Assembly: GCF_001307295.1 (NCBI RefSeq)
Contig: NZ_CP012701.1
Location: forward strand, 124,001-188,000
Origin: Sphingopyxis macrogoltabida
Lineage (GTDB): Bacteria > Pseudomonadota > Alphaproteobacteria > Sphingomonadales > Sphingomonadaceae
Reading direction: 5' to 3'
Length of the DNA stretch: 64,000 bases
Position numbers and translations under genes: made by a program. The stretch's first letter is position 1, and each line of letters opens with the position of its first letter. The notes beneath the pieces are model-generated. The model saw nothing but the letters and a program-made list of their open reading frames with translations, did no database searches and was not told the origin of the DNA. Of the stretch, positions 28,583 through 37,348 are shown piece after piece.

Positions 28583-29301
28583 CTAAACCGGCTTTCGCCC
28601 AAGGTAAATCAGATTGAACGCGGGCTGCTCGCGGTAGGGCGTTGCGAATTCGACTCGTTCGACGCGGATGTCGGTTAGGCTCTGTTGAAGCGCGGCGACG
28701 AAGTCAGCATCTTCGGCATCGGTTGACCAGAGTGCGAAGACGCCGCCCGGTTTAAGTTTCGCCGTGATCGCAGAAATCGCGACGTCACTATAGAACCCCG
28801 CGCTTCTTCATCGATGAAGTGCGTGGTCGAATGGTCGATATCGATCAGGATCGCATCATGGAGCTGGTCTGGCGCTGCGGGATCGAAGCCGTCCGGCTCA
28901 TCGGCGAGCGCAAAGAAATCATCCTGACGCAGAATGCAGCGCGGATCATCGGCCAAGATTGTGCCGAGCGGGACCAGGTAGTCGCGGTGCCAATGTATCA
29001 CTTGCGGGATCAGCTCGACCACTGTCAGCTTCCCGACGCGCGGATCACGCAGCACAGCTTCGGCTGTGTAGCCGAGGCCCAATCCGCCGACGGCGACATC
29101 CAATGCCTCGCCGCCAGTCATTGCCAATGCGAGGTCGGCCAGCGCGATCTCGCCATCCACAAACTGGCTCGATATCAGGTAGCCGTCGTTGAGCTTGATC
29201 TCCCAGATATCCTCGCCGTCCAGGGTAAGCTTGCGGCGGCGCAGGACAAGTTCTCCGATCGGGGTCTGTTCCCAGGCGAGCTCTTCAAACATCGGGGTCA
29301 T
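28583..29301 (-). pseudogene. Spermidine synthase-like methyltransferase fold, frameshifted
   Basis: The intact part begins MTPMFEELAWEQTPIGE and holds GGLGLGYTAEAVL and VVELIPQVIHWHRD, the nucleotide-binding core of the spermidine synthase/methyltransferase fold. After HFIDEEARG near 28800 the frame runs into unrelated residues and stops at 28675. A one-base shift at that point restores a family-like C-terminus (GGVFALW, then QPAFNLIYLGRKPV) ending at 28583. So a single base is missing near 28800, either in nature or as a sequencing error. The catalytic role is uncertain: many such proteins in this group are SpeE-like without shown polyamine activity. Confidence 0.7.
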
Positions 29302-29547
29302 GAACTGTTGGTAGCTTGCCCTGTCCGGGTCGGCATCTTCTTTATGTATCTTCGCACTTGCAGCAATGAGCAACTTAGCCTAAGGCGCTGCCATCTTCGC
29401 CGGACCCCGCTCATGCAGGGTGGCTCGGCCCGGCGCCTATCCCCGGGATAACCTTATTCCTTTCCTCCGATGCACTGTCTCCAACGTGGCTCTCAAAAGC
29501 CTGCGTGATGGAACGTGCGGTGCGTTGGACCAGAACCAAGGTCACAC

Positions 29548-31032
29548 ATGACATATATCGAAACCATCAAGCGTGAGTGGTTGTCAAACCCGCGCGGCGA
29601 CATCCTTGCCGGGATCGTTGTGGCGCTCGCGCTCATCCCAGAGGCCATCGGCTTCTCCATCATTGCAGGCGTCGATCCGCGCGTCGGGCTTTATGCCTCG
29701 TTCTCAATCGCGGTGATCATTTCGCTGGTGGGCGGCAGGCAGGGGATGATTTCCGCTGCCACCGCCGCGATTGCGGTCCTTATCCTGCCGCTGGTGCGCG
29801 ATCACGGCGTCGATTACCTGTTCGCCGCCACGATCCTGATGGGCGTGATCCAGCTGATTGCGGGCTTCCTGCGGCTCAACGTGCTGATGCAATATGTGTC
29901 GCGCTCGGTGATCACCGGCTTCGTCAACGCACTCGCCATCCTGATCTTCATGGCGCAGCTGCCCGAGCTGACCGGCGTGCCGGTGCTGACCTATGCGCTG
30001 GTCGCGGGCGGCCTCGCGATCATCTATCTGTTCCCCTACCTCACCAAAGCCGTGCCATCGCCGCTGGTGGCCATCGCGATCCTGACTGCTTTGGTCTATT
30101 ATGCTGGTTTTGATGTGCGCACCGTAGGCGATATGGGCGAGCTGCCGTCGTCGCTGCCGATGTGGCTGATCCCCGATGTGCCGTTCACGCTCGAAACCTT
30201 GCAGATCATCCTGCCCTATTCGGTGACGATGGCCGCAGTCGGTCTGCTGGAGTCGATGATGACCGCGCAGATCGTGGACGATCTGACCGATACCCCGTCC
30301 GATAAGCAGCGCGAGATGAAGGGGCAAGGCATCGCCAACTTCTTCACCGGCTTCCTTGGCGGCATGGGCGGCTGCGCGATGATCGGGCAATCGGTGATCA
30401 ACGTGAAGTCGGGCGGCGAGACGCGGCTTTCGACCTTCGTGTCGGGCGCGTTCCTGCTGTTCCTGATCCTAGTGCTCGGCGGGCTGGTGGCCATCATTCC
30501 CATGGCCGCGCTGGTCGCGGTGATGATCATGGTGTCGATCGGCACGTTCTCTTGGCGCTCGATCAAGGACGTTCGCTTCAATCCGTGGCAATCGTCGGTG
30601 GTGATGCTCGCCACCGTCATCATCACTGTCTGGACCCACGACCTTGCGCAAGGCGTAGGCGCCGGGGTGATCCTGTCGGGACTGTTCTTCGCCAGCAAGG
30701 TCAAGCGGCTGTTTACCGTCGAGTCCGAACTTTCTGCCGATAACACCACGCGCACTTACCGGATCGGTGGCCAGGTGTTCTTCGCTTCGTCAGACAGCTT
30801 CGTTGAAGCCTTCGACTTCAAGGAAGTGCTCGATCGGGTCGTGATCGATGTCAGCGATGCGCAGTTCTGGGATATCTCGGCGGTCGGCACACTCGACAAG
30901 GCGATCCTCAAGTTCCGGCGCGAGGGAACGGCGGTGGAGATCGTCGGCCTCAACGAAACCAGCGCCGCGCTGATCGAACGCTATGCCACGCATGACAAGC
31001 CCGGCGCCGAAGCGCAGTTGGGAGCGCACTGA
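29548..31032 (+). CDS. SulP family anion transporter with STAS domain
   Basis: A 494-residue transporter with about 11 hydrophobic segments after a short N-terminus ([11 protein letters not shown]) and a C-terminal STAS domain ([17 protein letters not shown], about residues 430-490). SulP proteins carry sulfate, bicarbonate or related anions; the exact ion cannot be decided here. The ATG at 29548 was chosen over an upstream GTG. Its stop overlaps the Usp start (TGATG), so it heads a tightly packed run: SulP, Usp, DksA-like, cold-shock protein. Confidence 0.88.
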   Translation: MTYIETIKREWLSNPRGDILAGIVVALALIPEAIGFSIIAGVDPRVGLYASFSIAVIISLVGGRQGMISAATAAIAVLILPLVRDHGVDYLFAATILMGVIQLIAGFLRLNVLMQYVSRSVITGFVNALAILIFMAQLPELTGVPVLTYALVAGGLAIIYLFPYLTKAVPSPLVAIAILTALVYYAGFDVRTVGDMGELPSSLPMWLIPDVPFTLETLQIILPYSVTMAAVGLLESMMTAQIVDDLTDTPSDKQREMKGQGIANFFTGFLGGMGGCAMIGQSVINVKSGGETRLSTFVSGAFLLFLILVLGGLVAIIPMAALVAVMIMVSIGTFSWRSIKDVRFNPWQSSVVMLATVIITVWTHDLAQGVGAGVILSGLFFASKVKRLFTVESELSADNTTRTYRIGGQVFFASSDSFVEAFDFKEVLDRVVIDVSDAQFWDISAVGTLDKAILKFRREGTAVEIVGLNETSAALIERYATHDKPGAEAQLGAH

Positions 31033-31898
31033 TGGGAGAGACGCACATGGAATTCATCCTCGCCGCAATCGACGCTTCGGCCCACGCGCCGGGCGTGTGC
31101 CAATACGCCGCCTGGGCGGCCAAGCGGTTGGAGATGCCGGTCGAGCTGCTCCACGTCGTCCAGCGTCAGGATGCTGTCGCCGCGCGGCGCGATCTGTCGG
31201 GCGCGATTGGCCTCGGGGTCAAAAGCGATCTGATGGAAGAACTGGTCCGCCTGTCGGAACAGAGCAGCCGCGCCGAGATCGAGAAGGGCCGCGTCCTTCT
31301 GGCAGCAGGTGAACAGATTGTGCGCGAGGCAGGCGTGACCGATGTCACCACCCTGCACCGCCACGGCGGCGTGATCGAGACGATCCTCGAACGCGAGGAG
31401 GATGCGCGGCTCGTGGTGATCGGTCGGCGCGGCACCGACCATGAATATGCCACCGACCACATCGGGTCGATGATCGAGCGGGTGGTGCGCGCCAGCATCA
31501 AGCCGGTGATGATCGTCTCGCGCACCTTTGCCGAGCCCGATCATGTCGTGTTCGCCTATGATGCCAGCCCCGCAGCCAAGCGCGCGCTGGAACGCCTCGC
31601 CAATTCGCCGCTGTTTGCAGGTCTGCCCGTCACCATCGTTATGGCGGAATCATCGGGCGAGGCCAAGGTGGCGGCGCTTAAGGATGCCGAGGCTGTGTTT
31701 GCACCGGATCATCCGGTCACAACCGTGTTCGATCCGGGCAAGGCCGAGAAGGTCATTCCCCGCGTCGTCGCATCGGCTGACAATCCGCTGCTGTTGATGG
31801 GTGCCTATGGTCATTCGCCGATCCGCAACCTGATCGTTGGCAGCACCACCACCGAAATGATCCGCACCGCCCACGCGCCGGTGCTGCTGGTGCGGTAG
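31032..31898 (+). CDS. Two-domain universal stress protein
   Basis: A 288-residue protein with two Usp domains in tandem. The second has the ATP-binding pattern G-x2-G-x9-G-S complete (GAYGHSPIRNLIVGST); the first has it nearly so (GRRGTDHEYATDHIGS, one residue longer), so the first domain may bind nucleotide poorly. The start overlaps the SulP stop by one base. Usp pairs with SulP/STAS transporters in many bacteria, which suggests stress-linked control of the transporter, but the link is inference. Confidence 0.88.
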   Translation: MGETHMEFILAAIDASAHAPGVCQYAAWAAKRLEMPVELLHVVQRQDAVAARRDLSGAIGLGVKSDLMEELVRLSEQSSRAEIEKGRVLLAAGEQIVREAGVTDVTTLHRHGGVIETILEREEDARLVVIGRRGTDHEYATDHIGSMIERVVRASIKPVMIVSRTFAEPDHVVFAYDASPAAKRALERLANSPLFAGLPVTIVMAESSGEAKVAALKDAEAVFAPDHPVTTVFDPGKAEKVIPRVVASADNPLLLMGAYGHSPIRNLIVGSTTTEMIRTAHAPVLLVR

Positions 31899-31899
31899 C

Positions 31900-32238
31900 A
31901 TGGCGCTTGATCTGGCTCTGCTGCGTGCAAAGCTCCTCGCCCGGCGCGAGGAGCTGCTGGCGGAGGATCGCATCTCGTCAGAAGGTCGCGCGCCGGTGAC
32001 GCTGGATCAGGACAGTGTGGGCAGGCTGTCCCGGATCGATGCCATGCAGCTTCATGAAATGGCCTTGGCACAGGCACGCCGGCGCAAATCCGAACGCGGC
32101 GCGATCGATACCGCCCTACAGCGCATTGAGGATGGCGAATACGGCTATTGCCTCAAATGCGGCGAGGACATTGCCCCGGCTCGCCTTGAGAACAGCCCAT
32201 CGGTCACAAATTGCATCACCTGCGCCAATGAAGGCTGA
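31900..32238 (+). CDS. DksA/TraR-family C4 zinc-finger protein
   Basis: A 112-residue protein with an N-terminal helical part and a C-terminal C-x2-C-x17-C-x2-C zinc finger (YCLKCGEDIAPARLE then NCITC). DksA/TraR proteins bind the RNA polymerase secondary channel and alter the stringent response. It starts one base after the Usp stop. Its lack of the long DksA coiled-coil tip acidic residues suggests a TraR-like short member rather than DksA proper. Confidence 0.83.
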   Translation: MALDLALLRAKLLARREELLAEDRISSEGRAPVTLDQDSVGRLSRIDAMQLHEMALAQARRRKSERGAIDTALQRIEDGEYGYCLKCGEDIAPARLENSPSVTNCITCANEG

Positions 32239-32245
32239 TCCTGCA

Positions 32246-32455
32246 ATGACCACAGGCACCGTCAGATATGTTGTCCCGGACGGCGGGTGGGGGTTCATCT
32301 CACGCGACGACAAGCAGCCCAAGGTCTTCTTGCACATCTCCGAGGTGCAGGCGGCGGGGTTCGACGAGATCGTCAAGGGCCAACGCTGGGCGTTCACTCT
32401 GAAGGCGGGCCAGGACGGCCGGATGTCAGCCACTGATCTGGAAGTGATCGCGTAG
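32246..32455 (+). CDS. Cold-shock-domain protein
   Basis: A 69-residue OB-fold protein. RNP1-like GWGFISRD and RNP2-like VFLHIS are both present in order. It binds single-stranded nucleic acid. The ATG at 32246 gives the usual size and a GAAGG site; an in-frame ATG at 32228 inside the DksA-like gene is the alternative. Last gene of the SulP-Usp-DksA run. Confidence 0.83.
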   Translation: MTTGTVRYVVPDGGWGFISRDDKQPKVFLHISEVQAAGFDEIVKGQRWAFTLKAGQDGRMSATDLEVIA

Positions 32456-32857
32456 CACGCATTATTCGAGAAGGCCCATTGGTGGCGCGTTCGAGTGTCA
32501 TTTCTGGGTGCTCGCCAGTTCACTCCCGGCTTAATTTGGAGGTCTCGACTCCTTTCAATCCCGGTCATCCGGTGCGCTCGAACTGTTTCCCTAAACCGGA
32601 CATAAGAGCAGACCCAGCGGGACAAAGAGCAATACAAGGCCTGAGCAAAACTCACCGCGCCGGCGATCGTCACCCGGACGGGCCGAGACCCGGCAGGGGC
32701 TCGGTGACGCCGATCGCAGACCCAGCACATGGGCAAGCCCTGTGTGCTGCCGGCAGCCCGGCGGAATAGAGCGCGATGCCGGCCATAGGCCGGCAGGCGC
32801 CAACCTCCCCTTCGGCATCCCTTGACGCAAATGTTCTTTTTATGTTCTCGGCAACGT
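32456..32857. other. Noncoding stretch with hairpins
   Basis: No gene is supported. TGCCGGCC-ATA-GGCCGGCA near 32775 is a strong hairpin that could end the plus-strand run. A LexA-type box lies at the right end. Confidence 0.4.
32833..32847 (+). promoter_or_regulatory. LexA box (alphaproteobacterial type)
   Basis: GTTCTTTTTATGTTC fits GTTC-N7-GTTC exactly and lies 10 bases before the ATG at 32858, so the downstream gene should be SOS-regulated. Confidence 0.6.
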
Positions 32858-33079
32858 ATGGGAACCAAACACCTCGATTCTGTCGCTGATCTCGTTCGTC
32901 ATGGCCTCAATGCGCAGATCGAGTGCGGCCGCTGCAGGCGAGTGGTCATCATGCCGGCGGCCCGGCTGCGCGATCAGTGCTTCACCAGGTCGATCCCCCT
33001 CAAACTGGACATGGTAGCCCGGCACTTGCGCTGCAGCTGTGGTCATCGTGGTGCCAGGATAAATCCCACCGGCAACTAA
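32858..33079 (+). CDS. Small zinc-finger-like protein, putatively SOS-regulated
   Basis: A 73-residue protein with two Cys pairs: ECGRC near the middle and CSCGH near the end, a likely zinc-binding fold. It has no recognised family name. A LexA-type site sits just upstream of its ATG, so it may be induced by DNA damage. It borders the plasmid backbone and the cargo block. The reading frame continues upstream of the ATG but only through the LexA box. Confidence 0.6.
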   Translation: MGTKHLDSVADLVRHGLNAQIECGRCRRVVIMPAARLRDQCFTRSIPLKLDMVARHLRCSCGHRGARINPTGN

Positions 33080-33156
33080 CCGGCCTGCGCTCCGCACTCG
33101 GGTGCGCACCATCAATAACGCGGCGAGGGGCGGCACTGCGGTGCCGCCCCTGCTGG

Positions 33157-33492
33157 TCACAGGAACTCGACGTTCTCGGCGATGATCTCGCAGCCGTAGC
33201 GGTCATTGCCTTCGGCGTCCTGCCAGCGCGAGTAGTGGATGCGGCCCGTCACTGCGAGCTGGTCACCCTTCGCCTTGTGCTGGCGCAGCGGGAGCCCGAG
33301 GCCGTTGAAGACGGTGATCTTGTGGAATTCGGCATCCTTGACCGGGTAGCCGGTTTCAGGGTCCTTCTGGACCTTCCCATCGCGGATGACGGGACGTTCG
33401 GTCACGAGGATCAGTTCGGTGATGCGGGTGTCGCTGCGATCGCGGGCAACAGGGTCCTTGGCGAGACGGCCGACGAGGTTGACGATGTTCAT
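33157..33492 (-). CDS. Single-stranded DNA-binding protein-like
   Basis: A 111-residue OB-fold protein with the Ssb pattern: MNIVNLVGRLAKDP at the start, ITVFNG and LAVTGRIHYSRWQDAEGNDRYG later. It ends at EFL with no acidic C-terminal tail, so it lacks the partner-recruiting tip of housekeeping Ssb. Plasmid leading regions often carry such an ssb to protect incoming single strands. It starts at the ATG after a GGAGG site; the longer frame is not supported. Confidence 0.85.
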   Translation of the reverse strand: MNIVNLVGRLAKDPVARDRSDTRITELILVTERPVIRDGKVQKDPETGYPVKDAEFHKITVFNGLGLPLRQHKAKGDQLAVTGRIHYSRWQDAEGNDRYGCEIIAENVEFL

Positions 33493-33962
33493 TGCAAAAG
33501 CCTCCTTGGTGCCGACGGCTCGTCCGCCGGTGCCCTTATCGAGCCTCGGCGGGAGAGCTGGGACACCGCGCGCCCTCGCGCGCGGGAAACCTCGGAAATC
33601 GAGGTGGTGCGGGCAGCCCGGCTTGCCGGGCAACACGGCTCGCATTTCTGCAGGTTGGCCCTAAGCTCGACCAGAGAGGCAGGGGCACTGGGCGGCGGAC
33701 GTGCTGTTGGCACAGGGGCTGATTGCGTGCCTGGACATCAACCTCGCCGCGTCTCGGCTTGCTGACGCTGGCGTTGGTCGCAGGATTGATCGCCTGTCCT
33801 CGCCAATTTCGGGGAGCGAATAGTCCCTTTGCGGCAGTCGTCCGGAACACCTGACCTTGGCTACCTGGGGTGCCGATCCGCAGGGTTGCCGCCACTGGCC
33901 CGGCGTTGACGCAAAATCGGACAAGGCCCCCAGGCGGCCTGTCTGCCTGAACGGTGCGCCAA
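33493..33962. other. Noncoding stretch upstream of ssb
   Basis: No gene seen. The ssb-proximal part has several GC-rich hairpins (for example CCGCGCGC...GCGCGCGG near 33566 and ACCTCGGAAATCGAGGT near 33589) that could structure the ssb leader. Confidence 0.4.
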
Positions 33963-34367
33963 TCAGTCCCGATCGACGGGAGCTGCTCCCCAGGCTGCGA
34001 TGGCATCGATGATCTTTGCCGTGAACCGCGGTGGGAGACGTCCGGCAATGTACCCAGGCTGCTTCATCAGGGGCCTGATGTCGAACCCGGGCCAGGTGAA
34101 GCGGTTGAATTCCGAAATGACGATGGCGCTACCGGGAACAAGGCCGGCTGTGCGCGCAATCTCATCGGGGATCACGATGGCGTTCTTGCGCCCTTCGCCC
34201 TTGGTGGTGATCGCGGCGACCAGATAGCGTGACCCCTCCACACCCACGACGACGACGAAGCGTTCCTTGACGCCTTCGTCGCGACCCCGTCTGAACTCTT
34301 CCTCGAAGAGGTAGACGTATCGGAGGATATGGCCGGCGGCGGGGCGGTCAGTCTTCCCAGCGGTCAT
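33963..34367 (-). CDS. PemK/MazF-like toxin
   Basis: A 134-residue protein resembling the PemK/MazF toxins that this group carries: ILRYVYLFEEE, GRDEGVKERFVVVVG, VAAITTKGEG and the C-terminal NRFTWPGFDIRPL. The overall pattern (grows from RY.YL, GR-EG-K-R, through NRF.WPG.D.RP) fits a MazF-fold endoribonuclease. The start lies inside the end of the antitoxin gene (about 20 bp overlap), the usual arrangement of a coupled toxin-antitoxin pair. Confidence 0.75.
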   Translation of the reverse strand: MTAGKTDRPAAGHILRYVYLFEEEFRRGRDEGVKERFVVVVGVEGSRYLVAAITTKGEGRKNAIVIPDEIARTAGLVPGSAIVISEFNRFTWPGFDIRPLMKQPGYIAGRLPPRFTAKIIDAIAAWGAAPVDRD

Positions 34368-34650
34368 TGGCGAGTTCGCTGTCCGAGGGCCGTGCATTGG
34401 CGAAAGCCTTGCGGTCGGCCTCGGTCATGTCGGACGAGGCGACAGCTTCGATATTCATGTGCCCCGCAATGACGCCGCGCGCCGCCTCTTCGAGATGGCG
34501 GAAATACTCGCTATCTGCGATCACATGCCGCTCGCGGCCATGGCTCGTGAGGACGACCGGCTGCTTGGTTGCGAGATCGAGGAACTCGCCGGTGTTATTG
34601 TGAAACCGGGTCAGGGGGACCCTGGGGTGCTCATTCGCCGCCGCTGGCAT
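34348..34650 (-). CDS. Phd/YefM-like antitoxin
   Basis: A 100-residue antitoxin. The N-terminal part (VPLTRFHNNTGEFLD, PVVLTSHGRERHVI) is the Phd/YefM DNA-binding fold; the C-terminal tail is the likely toxin-neutralizing part. The ATG at 34650 follows GAGGAG. Two direct repeats CAAAATAGCAA upstream are candidate operator sites. Confidence 0.78.
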   Translation of the reverse strand: MPAAANEHPRVPLTRFHNNTGEFLDLATKQPVVLTSHGRERHVIADSEYFRHLEEAARGVIAGHMNIEAVASSDMTEADRKAFANARPSDSELANDRWED

Positions 34651-34671
34651 GGTGGTGTCTCCTCTTGGCCT

Positions 34672-34700
34672 CAAAATAGCAATTATTGCCAAAATAGCAA
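34672..34700 (-). promoter_or_regulatory. Candidate operator of the Phd/PemK pair
   Basis: Two copies of CAAAATAGCAA (34672-34682 and 34690-34700), 18 bases apart from start to start, about 20 bases upstream of the antitoxin ATG. Direct repeats at this position fit autoregulation by the antitoxin. Confidence 0.5.
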
Positions 34701-34725
34701 GATTTCTGTGACGGCGCTTGCCGCA

Positions 34726-35097
34726 CTAGCCGTCCACCTCTGTTGCCGGCAGCACCGGCAATAATGGGACGAGGCCCGCATCAATCGCAAAGCCCAGAGT
34801 CCTTGCGAGGCGGCAGGCTCGAGCGATTGACCCGTCTGGAACATCGAGCGCCTTTTCAATCTGCCCAAGGGTTTCGCCAGCGCCAGGTTCACAGACCGTG
34901 TGAAGCTTGCCCGGCTCTGCGGTGATAGCAAAGGGCCAGGTCATCGCGACACCGACAACCCCTTCGTCGAGAATGAGCAGAGTATCGCCAGCAGCGATAG
35001 TCTCGTCGGTCTGTACGGCGTCGTAGGCATTGCCCGTCGAAGCGAACGCATGGATCCGCCACGCGCTAAAGGCGAAGCGCTCGCTGTCAGTCAGCAT
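34726..35097 (-). CDS. Hypothetical plasmid protein
   Basis: A 123-residue soluble protein with no recognised domain. It starts inside the end of the 171-residue gene (7-bp overlap), so the two are coupled. It has a DTLLILDEGVVGV beta-rich centre. Confidence 0.6.
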   Translation of the reverse strand: MLTDSERFAFSAWRIHAFASTGNAYDAVQTDETIAAGDTLLILDEGVVGVAMTWPFAITAEPGKLHTVCEPGAGETLGQIEKALDVPDGSIARACRLARTLGFAIDAGLVPLLPVLPATEVDG

Positions 35098-35606
35098 GGC
35101 AGGCCCCCTTCGGAGAAGGCGCGCTGCGCCGCTTCTGGAAAGGCTGCGGTGAGGTTCCGGTGGAGCGGCCCGGAGGACGCCGGAAAGAAGGCGCCGGTGC
35201 TGCTCGGCCGTGTGATCCGCAGCGCGCTTGCGACGGCATCCACGACGAAACCCGCAAGCTGATCGCTCGCCGTTAGTTTGCCGAATTCAGGCGGTGCAAA
35301 CCCGGCCTGATGCCAGAAGGCGATGCCGGTCTCGAGGGTCTCGAGATAGCTGGCATGGCTGCCATCGTCCTGGTCATTGTCGATGCTCGCCTCGACTGTC
35401 CGGTAGGTCCCGAAATCATGAGCGTTGGCCTTGATCCGCAAGCTGATGCCGACAGGCGGCGATCCGGCAACCGCAATCAGCGCAGCTCTGTAGAGCATGG
35501 CTTCTGCGTTATTCACGAGATCGAAATTGGGGGTGTGGCCGATCTGCGAACAGTCTTCGTTCCACGGAGCGCCGCCAAGATCGAGAGTCCAGTCTGTCTG
35601 TGCCAT
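35091..35606 (-). CDS. Hypothetical plasmid protein with hairpin leader
   Basis: A 171-residue soluble protein of no recognised family. Its ribosome binding site GGAG is in the 7-base loop of a TCAAGC/GCTTGA hairpin (35607-35625) right next to the ATG. A purine-rich box lies just beyond. The gene is followed by the coupled 123-residue gene. Confidence 0.65.
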   Translation of the reverse strand: MAQTDWTLDLGGAPWNEDCSQIGHTPNFDLVNNAEAMLYRAALIAVAGSPPVGISLRIKANAHDFGTYRTVEASIDNDQDDGSHASYLETLETGIAFWHQAGFAPPEFGKLTASDQLAGFVVDAVASALRITRPSSTGAFFPASSGPLHRNLTAAFPEAAQRAFSEGGLPC

Positions 35607-35631
35607 TCAAGCCTCCTTTGCTTGAACGGCA

Positions 35632-35648
35632 CCTCCCCCTCCTCTCTC
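35632..35648 (-). promoter_or_regulatory. Purine-rich G-tract box, site 2
   Basis: GA-rich tract with GGGGGAGG on the minus strand, 26 bases upstream of the 171-residue gene. Confidence 0.5.
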
Positions 35649-35703
35649 GCAGGCAGAGTTCCTACAGCAGGTCTGGTGAGCCCGACAGCAGCGGGCAAAA
35701 GAA

Positions 35704-35738
35704 AAGGCCCGCCCGCGACAAATGCGCGGACGGGCCTT
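35704..35738 (-). terminator. Terminator of the DUF736 gene
   Basis: Stem AAGGCCCG/CGGGCCTT with an inner GC-rich stem and a T-rich run on the minus strand. A second hairpin GTGACCGG...CCGGTCAC follows at about 35747-35776. Confidence 0.75.
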
Positions 35739-35791
35739 CCCGATGTGACCGGCGCGGGTCGCGGCACCGGTCACGGGGGGGCTTGTCCCGG

Positions 35792-36292
35792 TCAGGCGTC
35801 GACGCTCACGCGCGTCTTGCCCTTGGGTGCCGGAGCGGTGCTCTCGCCCAGACCGTCGCCGCTGGCAGCCCCGCTGTCAACGCCGCGGTCGCTGGCCGGT
35901 TCGTCACCGGTGGCGGTGAGCGGCGGCAGGGCGCCTTCGCTCTCGCTGCCGAAGCCGTCGAGCGAGGCCTTGGGCTTCGAACGGCGCCAGGCAACATTGA
36001 AACTGCCGTCGTTCTGCTGGAACATCGCGACCGGGATCGGCGCCGAGAGGCTGGGGTCGTCGATCTGGCCCGACAGGAAGCACTCGCCGGTCTCGTTCGA
36101 CGAGTATTCCCAGAGCGCGCCGATCTTGACCCAGCTGCGGCGGTCCGCCGAGAGCGCCATGAGATCGAACTTGGGTGCCCGCTCGTTGGTGGATTCGAAG
36201 GCGCGCAGAGCGACCGTCGCGCTGAAGGTCAGGGTGGTGATACGGCCGATGTGAACGCCTTCTGCGTTGGCCTTGAGGGTGCCGATGTTCAT
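35792..36292 (-). CDS. DUF736 plasmid protein
   Basis: A 166-residue DUF736 protein: MNIGTLKANAEGVHIGRI at the start, then APKFDLMALSADRRSWVKIG. DUF736 genes are among the most regular markers of alphaproteobacterial plasmids; their role is unknown. The C-terminal third is a low-complexity tail rich in Ala/Gly/Ser/Asp. The ATG at 36292 follows CAGGAG. Confidence 0.85.
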   Translation of the reverse strand: MNIGTLKANAEGVHIGRITTLTFSATVALRAFESTNERAPKFDLMALSADRRSWVKIGALWEYSSNETGECFLSGQIDDPSLSAPIPVAMFQQNDGSFNVAWRRSKPKASLDGFGSESEGALPPLTATGDEPASDRGVDSGAASGDGLGESTAPAPKGKTRVSVDA

Positions 36293-36334
36293 GTCAAATT
36301 CTCCTGATGCTGTCCGAACCCCTTGTCCGGAACA

Positions 36335-36359
36335 CCTTCTCCCATCCCCCCTCTCCTCC
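36335..36359 (-). promoter_or_regulatory. Purine-rich G-tract box, site 3
   Basis: GGAGGAGAGGGGGG-type tract on the minus strand, 43 bases upstream of the DUF736 start, with two direct repeats (TTCCGGACA, TTCGGACA) between. Confidence 0.5.
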
Positions 36360-36494
36360 GGGCCCGTGGCCCGGCCCGTGCGCCAGCCACCGCAGGCGCG
36401 CGTAATCCTGTCCAGCCCGGAGGGCTGAGGAGTCTCGATAGGTGCTTTGGAGCTGAACCGGCCCTGCTTCGAGCCCTGGGCGGTCCGTACCGAC

Positions 36495-36845
36495 TTAAGC
36501 TTCGGACGCGGGCCCGTCCTTGATCTGGCTGAGGCGGGCCATGAAGGCCTTGGCTTCGAGCTGATTGGGTCCATCGCGCGTGGCGAGGCAGGCCATCCTG
36601 TCGATCTCGAGCTGTGCGGCAAGACTTGCCTCGATTTGGCAATAGGGTTCGAGCACGCGGATTGCGTCAACTGCGCGGGGAAGCTCGCCGAAGGCGGTTC
36701 CGACCCATACGAGTTCGATCTCCTCCCCGTCTTCGTCAGGGGCGCTCAGAACCTGTGCGAAATAGGTCTGAAGTGGACGGTCCCAGCCAACATAGGCACT
36801 TGCCGCCGCAGCCCCGTCACGAAGCGGTACTTTGTGTCTGCTCAT
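36495..36845 (-). CDS. Hypothetical plasmid protein
   Basis: A 116-residue protein with no recognised domain; the middle (GEEIELVWVGTAFGELP) looks beta-rich. It sits between DUF736 and DUF3768 genes on the same strand. Confidence 0.65.
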   Translation of the reverse strand: MSRHKVPLRDGAAAASAYVGWDRPLQTYFAQVLSAPDEDGEEIELVWVGTAFGELPRAVDAIRVLEPYCQIEASLAAQLEIDRMACLATRDGPNQLEAKAFMARLSQIKDGPASEA

Positions 36846-36917
36846 ACGCTCGTTACCTCCCCACCATTTGCTCGGCTGATGCCCCGCAGCGCAGTGACAT
36901 GTCCGCCCCTGAACTGA

Positions 36918-37289
36918 TCAGTAGTCCGCTGGCCGCATCAGCGTGATGACGCGCCGTGTCATCGCTGGATTGGCCGGATCCTCTGACCCGAACGCCAGTT
37001 CGGTATCGAAATAATCGATTTTCATCAGCACCTTGATGCCATCGACATCCATGCTTGCAAAGTCTCGCTCGGGAGAATCCGGGGCGAAGGTGCAATGGCG
37101 CAGAGCGGCCATCAACCGGGCCTGGGCCATCATACTGTCTGCCACGGTGTCGCCGCTGAATTCTGCAAGCAGCCCGGAGGTCATGACGATGCGGGCCGTT
37201 CGGTCACGGCCCTGGCGTGCGGCATCATTGAGCAGCGCGATCCGCTCGGTGCGCTGCCGCGCGCAAGAGAGGTCGGTTGTGTCATGCAT
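36918..37289 (-). CDS. DUF3768 plasmid protein
   Basis: A 123-residue DUF3768 protein. The pattern RIALLNDAAR near the N-terminus, IVMTSG and the C-terminal RRVITLMRPADY are typical. Function unknown; the family is plasmid-associated. The start ATG at 37289 follows GGGAGGAGAG. Confidence 0.75.
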   Translation of the reverse strand: MHDTTDLSCARQRTERIALLNDAARQGRDRTARIVMTSGLLAEFSGDTVADSMMAQARLMAALRHCTFAPDSPERDFASMDVDGIKVLMKIDYFDTELAFGSEDPANPAMTRRVITLMRPADY

Positions 37290-37348
37290 TGGAGCTCTCC
37301 TCCCGATCAAAGGGGCGATCAGCGGGCAACCGGAAGGCCTCGCGGGCC

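Noticed and set aside
32116-32868. 250-residue minus-strand frame over the DksA-like and cold-shock genes
   Set aside because: Overlaps two recognised genes and a LexA box; no family features.
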